A model generated the notes under the pieces. The model worked only from the letters and a program-made list of their open reading frames with translations. It was not told the DNA's origin and did not search any database. A stretch of DNA of 64,000 bases, taken from positions 29,040,833-29,104,832 of the forward strand of contig NC_087062.1 in assembly GCF_963678635.1 (NCBI RefSeq). Direction: 5' to 3'. Numbering within the stretch: position 1 is the first letter of the stretch; every line of letters starts with the position of its first letter. Shown here one piece after another: positions 32,401-39,700 of the stretch. Both the position numbers and the translations under genes were made by a program. The DNA comes from Symsagittifera roscoffensis (taxonomy: Eukaryota; Xenacoelomorpha; Acoela; Convolutidae).

Positions 32401-33198
32401 AAGGTTGAACCGTCCTCTAGCCCTGGGAGCTTCATCCACCTCCATGCGCGACTCTGGCCTCGAGCTGGTCACCACTCGTTCGTTTGACCTGGCTCCCTTC
32501 TGTGCGTCAAGCTCGCGTTGTCGCTGTTCTATCCTTTCCAACTCCGACTTCAGTTGATCACGATTTGCGACGTTCTCCCGCACCCTCAGCTCCTGCTGAT
32601 GTTCAGCCCTTAGCATCTCAAGTAATTTCGACGTCTGATCTCGCTCGTCGACTGCCTGGTCTCTCTCCAGCTGAAGCTTCTCCCTGTCCAGCTTCGCCTG
32701 ATCCCGATCGAGGTTCGCTTTATTCCTTTCCTTCAGCGCCTTCTCGAGCTCTTTCTTTAGAACCCCCAGATCCGGATATGCCTCTGTCGTCTGTTGCGCT
32801 CGCGACATCGACGGCACCTTACTAGAGCTCTGGCCTGTGGATCTTGCTGTTGGTCTCGTCGGTAGCGGAAATTCTCCTGCGCCGTGTTCGGTGTTGTTAC
32901 TCAGGCCAGGATTTCTTGCCAAGTCAAAGCCCCTTACTCCTCCATCCGCATTCCAAGATAACCATCTGGTCTGTTCTCGATTTGATATGCCCTCGGTGGT
33001 GTAGCCGACCATCAAGACAGCCTCCGTCGCAGACTCCCTGCACTCACCCTGGTCCTCCAACTGGAGGATCGCATTCAGCATCACCGCCATTCTCTCGTCT
33101 ATCTGGGTGTAGTCCAGGTCCCTCAAGCGTCTGTACAGCTCGTCAAGAGTGGGCTTCTTCAGAGCCGCGGGCACGGAGTTCCAGAATCGGTCTGCCAT
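26407..33198 (-). CDS. ORF2 of the giant element, 2,263-codon protein with an SGNH hydrolase domain
   Basis: I chose the ATG giving MADRFWNSV; the open frame extends 15 codons further upstream without an ATG. Domains in order: a coiled coil at about 145-230 (repeated LDRDQ/LERDQ heptads). Next is an SGNH/GDSL hydrolase at about 400-590, with the nucleophile block LIIGDSLVR (Ser417), FAGAAT (Gly438), VGTNDVS (Asn466) and the Asp-His block DGIHF (Asp560, His563). A degenerate second SGNH-like unit follows at about 830-1060 (GSDFEG, FAGMNDH, GDDHPA), then a hydrophobic helix about 1192-1225. The tail beyond about 1550 is long, acidic and charged. SGNH enzymes hydrolyse esters; the substrate here is unknown. 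The frame ends in UAG with ORF3 continuing in the same frame. Confidence 0.85.
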   Translation of the reverse strand: MADRFWNSVPAALKKPTLDELYRRLRDLDYTQIDERMAVMLNAILQLEDQGECRESATEAVLMVGYTTEGISNREQTRWLSWNADGGVRGFDLARNPGLSNNTEHGAGEFPLPTRPTARSTGQSSSKVPSMSRAQQTTEAYPDLGVLKKELEKALKERNKANLDRDQAKLDREKLQLERDQAVDERDQTSKLLEMLRAEHQQELRVRENVANRDQLKSELERIEQRQRELDAQKGARSNERVVTSSRPESRMEVDEAPRARGRFNLDREAREHMSEGLEVWIPNDVTPSLRNLETQPVRPLMDVVLPGYTPTSTSSGSQVSGASSRLKELGEKLQQQSRERSTRPELPPTWREQPVRNVVIASYKKNTEGNYHRHNRLDWSAEQGARRDCFHDAAWVEYLAPPRVPEGAVHLIIGDSLVRVLTQIRSHWQTGVLSFAGAATPQMLATLDMLGMTKVYTVTLMVGTNDVSRGEARKVARLCDKMSCLLEELRIQMDPILLTVCTVPYNMMFDQHALEMNQKVRSLNKMIRDIHRKSVLPLRLLDIAERMEKKGFPEDTSKDGIHFDRPRGAEWLNDVFQEHINTLEADLLETAQFTLGPPPNPPFLASRALAGRLGARVDTRDSSRSNQTRLQSATPMESEEVESSTPPGSAMSSVVVADGRREKKSMETARLRYPEKVKELDLESLECRRELAETLGIERVSHEDLNRHHCIDWLKAHEAHFSRAKLMETTDLTGIPTKTIMGPINYRPLKLLGGPGLITEPPKHRTGIARIRLATPAQLKVVDKLLNPGGMELPDAAYEGPKLAEDPRYGKPCGGTQLAKTLAVYDRADPAAARVVIVAGSDFEGTSPKLFWPETLVYSLPGAELNQMLTLVVAIKSEMPCEPELLMFAGMNDHLHAMGLLEQLKGKEIPTSKKIWEAIQALFAAMNEVQENVASRFGSKTKVVFTTSPGYANMPPALQFVYAVLILIAEGSEWRILMAAPNRELEPLNLRLYKSELPAAWADISHALRGFYGLADVLIVLDEVLLLEISNFARQLKFSPVIGDDHPAINQLTASLWFRSMDVKVANSTSRTRGPSNERRNVVETEKQLESMKYRLTQENGWWPFLTPRLENVTNKTREEAPLLVKQIWSFLEKQLELAETRDMTVARFVSAANEVTIGGFWREHANGELKTRRDYEILKFLSPCWEREFLAGVFGTTATIFGAFVQEILGMSISLLLALYLVYPRYLFNMGPAYMFSRGVETLRVDGYLALVLLTHGELVSFHRLMEYGEPLSMGRVHTSIETSSYKCAAGLKTLLVQYLMMQNRYMTGEDENPTSREEWEKANRGMPLLTDLCLAMRSDPMGIIRGLEEVVTCIYGPAVTYAFPDPLVITYRHSVTHLSLISVLDGTALNWCQQEVLRARMSNTVLFGKVKDAEMMVCNFRGQMQCRMGGKREGPIEMYPKFWNLNPLTANGREVLRIPAWKECFALVKRELEAIMEKEILPATMPEFPTVRRMTLGMNSPLVVPSIMAKMMTEETQSHFTDGWDPLFIGYTAAVYFHTSEMKVNSWTTQAKKSRGSQPPGYEVRKVLRTLEKEGLENMLPIWDDGRMIVMEGHVALVDEMKFATRKYKAPYGLEQVEVTQEGTELDAAGQLHVALTEYKKLDPTTPSPLSVDTPGDKRSGPVEDRFKRILERRRNESEEESMDETLSEAGEDMEVGNTPEPGPSGEELTTQELLKDLSEENWADTATPPLNPSPRKNLELPLAGETFNMGMLLLSSEEREKNTFEGNRDIFLGSLEDDAWQEFLGEFNREVGSETTLDKFKKELWDAVVRFGEPLLIGTGLDEKARKELLNKLVELRDARSKTRKEKCEDSSTLKQKTVDKMVDDIKKDKVGTSNMIKSTNILKARAGGRQELEGVDGEVESMMIATTPSSRDVKTRKRKREVEGWGSPSVDAVSEGNLRETAPIVLARCKTAAYKNSSELRKPLEVEKEIEVSTSSTSEEEFKPQKVNVKRGSTNGQVGEVEIGKEWISKAHQDMGKQVTSDPLERNKTRNTSRTWWVALETLKEMEDCLKKLDSGIARRRRNWATQQKAEVNKIEMASHLKRSWQSLLKDHFEEAMRTSSSAPPLMANPFVRTAGQLMFTWSLVGIELETLTSYDRLKLGSKKLEVYQALMQHVARDNSGLSLARRKDATCFLRWTMSMMSDSTILACHQRASGSKTMERRVSTIILNVYQSTGIEKEDGSRLSLENHRKLDEVRRFSNKKFEEEHDVHRNLASSEQ

Positions 33199-33721
33199 TT
33201 TTGCAACTTCGGGATGTATATAGGTAGATGTTAACCAGCTCAAGAATTACCTTACCAACTCAAGTATTACCTTACCAACTCAAGTATTACCCAATTCAAG
33301 AATTCTCTAGAAATGTTCTCTTGCAAGTACTTGCTGTAGATTCGGATTATCGCGTGTTCAATCAAGATTCTCTCTTTCTGTTTCTCGCTTGAGTGTAGTT
33401 GGATTTTCAACTTTGTTTTTCAAACTCGATCTGAAAACAGAAAGCTCATTAAAACTTAGCATGTCACGTTCCTAACCTAGAGACCCCCCTTCTACCCATT
33501 AGGTTAAAATCTTATCATTCTCATATCACTTAAAGCAATTCGATTGGATTTTCCCTTAAGAACATGCAGATTCATTTTATGTTTTAGCACCATCAATTCT
33601 TTCTTTTAAAATTCAATTGTCATGCCAATCACATCTTAAGATCCCTTTACCTGCGCCGCACCCCAGTACCTAACTCAAGACTCCTCCCTCACACCCGACC
33701 TGATACCTCCATGTACCCGAC
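33199..33721 (-). other. Spacer between gag-pol and ORF2 in the giant element
   Basis: About 520 bp with no long frame. At 33239-33300 the unit 'ctcaagaattaccttaccaa' is repeated about three times, each carrying the CTTGAG hexamer on the sense strand. It sits just upstream of the ORF2 start and might hold a splice acceptor or a translation signal, but I see no clear one. Confidence 0.5.
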
Positions 33722-36700
33722 TCAGGCGATGCTCAAGTAGTACTTCTTGTGAAGATGCACCATTATCTCTGTTTCTGCAAAGACCACATGTAGGATAGCG
33801 TACAATTCCCTCGAGCTCAGTTTGCCCCTGTTTGGGTCGTACACCGGCATCGAGACCTCCACTATTCCTCTTTCAATCATGAAGTCACGTAGTCTTGTCA
33901 GTGCCAATATCACGTGTTCGGGATCAATTGTGTTTCTGTCGTTGACTCTCGTTACTAGGAAGCAGAGGTATTTGCCCTGGACTTGTGCCACTGACGGTGG
34001 AAGCGCTGCTATGCCTCCCAGTCCTGGCCTCTGTCTGAACAGAAACTCTACGTTCTGGTACTCTCTTTTGAAGTCAGCCTCCAATCTTGATTTGAAACTC
34101 ATGTCCGCCGTGATGCAGATCGCGCTGGTCCTGTTTGACAGGATGAAGTCGCTATCCGTTATCATGATGTTCTCTGAGTATTCATTGGGTATTTCGAATT
34201 TCGTTTTGAAATTCCTTCCTATGGTAGGCTCTGGTTCTTCTTCCTCCAGTTCCAATCCGCTTGTTTCCCTCACTTCCTTGAGCTTCTTTATCATCAAATT
34301 TTCGGTGTGGGTAAGTCCTACCCCCACTCCCCGGACAAAAATATTTATCGACGTCCCCGTCGATGTAGTCGGGTCTGAATTGTCCTTGGGGATGTCCAGT
34401 GGCCTGTCTGTTGCTGTCCATCCGAAAAGAGGGTCCTCTGTCTTCATGTAATTTGCTGCTGATACATCGATTTGCTGAATGCTTTGTCCTTCGCGGCTCT
34501 CGTCTTTGACATCACGCATCCACTCTAGAATCCTCAAGTTCGTGTTCTCCCTCCTTTCTATTTCACTCTGCTCGAGATCCGTCTCCAATTCTGGCGTCGA
34601 GTAATCATCCTGCGGATAATGTCCACCATCGTCAATGACCTGCCATTCCTCTTCGGCTTCCAGTTCGCCTGCACTTAGTAGTTCATCGCCCAACTTGTCT
34701 GGCTGTATCTTATCGATCAAGAAGTCATCCCCGTACCTATTGTACCTCATACCTGTTCGTTTACGATTGCCAGTCCTGGTTTCCGGTGGTGTTGGTCGAT
34801 CCGGCTCCATCCACTTCGGTACCTCGTTTTGCTCTGGGTCGTTCCAGTCTTCTTCTACAAATGAACCTGCATCCGACTCCACTTCTATCTTTTCGTTGTC
34901 GTCCAAACTCAAGTTCTCATTACCATCATTTTTCTCTCTAGTGCCTTTCTCATTCACTTCGCACGCTGGTTCCACCACCAGGTACTCAAGACCTTCCATG
35001 TCTTTTGGTAGGCACCAGTCCTCCGGGGACGGGACGTGAGGCTTCAGATTTTCGTAATGTGCTGCTCGCCCTGTACTCAAGCGATAGAACCGTCCTTGTT
35101 GATGTACTTCCGTAATCATGAACGGTCCTCTCCATTTCTTGAGTAGTTTCTTTGTTCCCTTGGGCGGTATGACATTTTGGAAGACCCACACGTATTGGCC
35201 CACTTCGTATGGCTTTGCTCTTAGTATCTTTTCGTCATATTTCTTGCGTTGCCTCATTTGCGCTTGCGCCGTGTTTCTCCGACATAGCTCGTTTAGCTCT
35301 TGTTGTCTTTTGATCGCTTCCTTCACGTATGCTTGAGGTGACGTCCTCTTCCCCTCGTACTCCGGGTAGAAGAATGTTATAGGCATTGCCCTTTCCCTGC
35401 CTGTCAACATCATGAAAGGACTGATACCCGTCGTTGAGTGCTGAGTACTATTATAGGCTCCTACTACCTGTGGCAGGTATTTGTCCCAGTCCGTCATGTA
35501 TCTCGAGCAGTACACCCTGAGCATGTTGACCAGTGTCCTGTTCTGTCTCTCTACCAACCCATTGGTCTGTGGATGATAGGTCGTCGAGTGTGCTTGAGCA
35601 ATGTGTGATCTCTTCATCAATTCTTTTGTCAAGTCCCCCACAAAAGCCTTGCCGTTGTCCGACTGGAAAGTCATTGGACAACCATACCGCGCTATCCAAT
35701 GCGTTATCAGGTGATCACATGTCTCCTCTGCCGAGGCTGTCTGGCACGGAACCGCTTCCGCCAACTTGGTGAAGTGATCTATTATAACTAGTATTTGGTT
35801 ATAACCCGACTCCGTCATGCAGATTTTCTGATGGTCTATCTGCACCACTTCATTGAATTCCGAACTCTCGACAGACTTGAGGGGAAACTTCATCTTCCTT
35901 GGGTCTTTTACTTGAAGGCATGCTAGGCAGGCATTCACCCATCTCTCGCAAGCTTTTCTCATTCCCGGCCAGTCAAACCTGTGAAGTATCCTTTGTTGTA
36001 CTTTATCTATCCCCTGGTGGCCCATCTGGTCGTGTGATCTGAAAAGCACCTCCGTTTGGTACAATTGTGGTAGTATGATGAGGTTGTGTTTGTGTAATAT
36101 TTTTTCCTCATCTCTTCTCTTGCACGCTACCACCCCTTCAGCTGTGTGATAAAGTAAGTCTCTCTTTTCTTTGTAGAACTGGCTCAAGATCTTGTAGCTG
36201 TCTTCCTCAAGTTCCCCCTTCTCCTTGACTCCCAAATGGATCCATTTGGAGAGGTTACTTGTCATTTTGTCATTCTTCTGGGCCCTTATTAGGTCAGACA
36301 GCCTGTATCTCGCCTTAACGTGCTCCTTTAGCGCCATGATCTGTCCATTCATCTCACCAGGGTTGTGGATGTCATCGCTCAGTTTCACACATATCATCCT
36401 TTTCACGATTTTCATGTCGTCTTCTGGTACCAGATTCGTTCTGACGTTTGAGTTGCACGATAGTTCCCTTAGTGGTTTTCTTGAAACTGCTATTTTCTCG
36501 AGCTCTTCACCACCTCGTACCTCTTGTATTTCCAGATTGTACGTCCCTGAAGATGGATCCGTCTGTAATTCCCTGTCGTGCTGTCTTATCTTCTCTTCCG
36601 CCAGTATCATGCATAGACTGTCTTGGTCTTCGCTGCTCTCATCCGAGTCTTCATCCCATTCTTCACGCTCCCCGGACAATTTCCCTTCTCCGGTTTCGTC

Positions 36701-39700
36701 TTCTTCCATGAATCTGGACCACTCCCCGGACTCTTGATCTAGTCCCAGGTGTTCAACTTCTTCTCTGAATGTTACTTTCTTATCCCTGACTTTTGTCTGC
36801 TCCAGAATTTTTTCGGGGATTTTTTCAACTAGTGATCGCACAACTTCCTTGCTATCAGTGATGCTTCCTTTTGAGACGTCAGTATTGTTCACTGTTTCTT
36901 CTCTCCGAAGTATGGTTAGTTCCGGTGCCTCCTGACCTTTCCCTTGGATCACGGGCTTGTCATCTGATAGTTTCTCAAGCAACCTCATTAAGTCTTCATC
37001 TATTCGGACCGTTCCCTCCTCTACCTGGATGAGATCATAACCTTTTGCCTTGAGTGTTTCCCTCACGATCTTGGACTTGAGCATTATTTCTATCGGAATC
37101 CCTCTGCTTTTCTTCAAGATGGTCTTTTCAAGAGGCTCTTTCGGCAATTCGGGATGATCTTCAATCGGTTTGCCTGATTTGTCCAGCCATCTCGTGAGTG
37201 GAAGACTGTCGTACGTTTCTTTGTCCATAAAGGAGAAGCCGTCTTTGATCTCAGGTCTGTCCGCCTCTCTTTGTTCTTGCCTCTCGTAGAACTCCGTCTT
37301 CTTACTCAAGCTGTCAGCATTTTGATGTTTATCTCGTGTTCTGTGCTCAATTATCATGTTGTATCCATCCAAGCGAACTATCCACCTCCCAATATAGCTC
37401 TGGTCCATTGAGTACGTTTTCAGCCAGCTTAGTGCTCGGTTGTCGACTCGCAGCTTGAAGGGCTCACTGCCTAAGTATGCTCTGTATTTTTCGACAAAGG
37501 TGACCACCGCGAACATCTCTGCTTTCGGTGCTCCGTACTTCATTTCTGTGTCACTTAGGACCTTGCTCCCGTATGCTATTGGTCTCAAGACTGTCTTCCC
37601 ATTCCATTCTTGTTCTTGATGGAGAATCCCAGAAATAGCGACTACTGACGCATCCGTGTCTAGCACGTACATCCCCTTCTCAGTCGGCATACCCAGTACT
37701 GGTGCCTCACACAGCTCTTTCTTTATTCTCTGGAATGACTCTTCTGCCGCGTTGTTCCACGTGAACTTCTTGCCCTTATGTCTCATTAATTGTTGCATCG
37801 GGTATACCTTGTCCGCATAGCCCTTGATGAATTCTCTATAATAGTTGGCGAAACCCAGGAAGCTCATCAGCTGGTGTTCCGTCTTCGGTGATTTCCAGGT
37901 TAGGACTGCTTCCACGGCGTCTGGGTCAGGTCTGATACCGTGTTTATCTACCATCCTGCCCAAGTATTTAATCGAGTCCTTGAGTATCTCGCACTTTGAT
38001 GGTTTACACTTCAGCCCCGATCTTTTCATGAACGCGAACACCTCGTCAAGCCTCTCGATGTGGTCTTCTAGTGTTGGCGTTGCTATTACCACGTCGTCCA
38101 CGTAGCACATTACCAGGTTGCCGTACTTCTTCGTCACGCCTATCAACGCGTGTGCCATCAGCCGCTGAAACGTGGCTGTTGCATTGCAGAGTCCAAACGG
38201 CATCCGTTTCCATTGAAACAGACCCAACTCGCAGGCGAACCCTGTCTTGTCCCTGTCTTGCTTCCTTAATGGTACCTGCCAAAAGGCCGAGCCTAAATCA
38301 AGAGTCGTAAAAAATTTCGCATCACCTAACTTCGAGAGGCTCTCATCAATTCTAGGTATGGGATAGGCATCCTTCACCGTGACGGAGTTCAGGTATCGAA
38401 AGTCACAACAAAACCTTAACTGGTCGCCTTTCTTTTTGGCCATCACTACTCCACACGCCCACGGTGACTTGGATGGTTCTATCATGTCATACTCTAGTAA
38501 CGTTTCGATTTCTTTTCTACACGCGTCCGATTTGTGTGGGGTCATGCGCCTCGCCCCCTCCCTGTGTGGTACCGCGTTTTCCTCAAGTTCTATTTCATGT
38601 TCAACAAAATTACAACACCCGATATCCGCCTTATGCCTTGAAAAAACCTCCTCGTTCCGCTCTAGTACGTCCTTGATAGCTTCGAGCTGTTCATCTTTCA
38701 GTTTGCCCCTTAAATGTTCAATCTCCGGCAGAACCGGTTTATCAGTTTGCATTTCATCTAGCGTGGGTCGCTCTGGAAAGTTCGAACAGCTCGAAAGCCC
38801 ATCGTCCGTTTCTGACTTAAGTGATTTGATAAGACTTGAAGAATCTTTTATTCTCTGCAATCGTCTCAAGATACAAATTTTGTCCCTGTGATTAGGACAA
38901 TCAACAACTTCATTTTGTTTTGAGTTTTCAATTGTTTCGTATCGAGTTTTAACTGGTAAAGCATATCCCAGCTTCCTCCCTCTCTGTATCGTGATCGGTA
39001 TATCAAGGGTATTCAACAAGACACTGACGCAGAGGCCGCTCTTCGTTATCGAAAATGATCTTCCTAAAACAGCAGCGCTTTGACTATTGGGATTCGGAAC
39101 TATACACACTTGCTTGTTGTCACTTAGTTCATTATAATTTTTCATCCTCAAGCTTACGATTGCCGCTTCATTAGCTTTTAACCTCACTCTCCTACTCAAG
39201 AATACCGGTGCTTTGTTTTCATTCGCCATTATTAAATTTACCGGTTTGATTGCGTACCTCCTATCCGGGTTCCGTATCCTGAACATTGCATTATTTAGAT
39301 CAATCGTTACGTCGAAATTCCTGATGAAGTCTCTGCCCAAAATGAATTTGTCAGATTCATCTAGGTTTTCTACCACGATGAAGCTCATCCACAGGTTACG
39401 TTCCCCCAAATTGAGGGCTTTTATCGGCGTCCTGCCCAACACCCGAAGGGCCCCTTTGTTTGCAGCTGACAGCCGTATTCTCGAGTCTATCAAGTCACCT
39501 TTGTCAAAGCCCATCTTTTCCCATGTTTCGATTGGTATGACGCTCAAGACTGCTCCCGTGTCGAGTAATCCACGTAACTGAGTCTTTTTGCCATTTATGT
39601 CTAGCACGTGCCCTGTCACGTCTGCTTCCGTCCCGATGTGCATTGCATCTTCTTCGAGCATAGCACAGTGTCCAATCGATCTTACTTTCAATTCTTCTTT

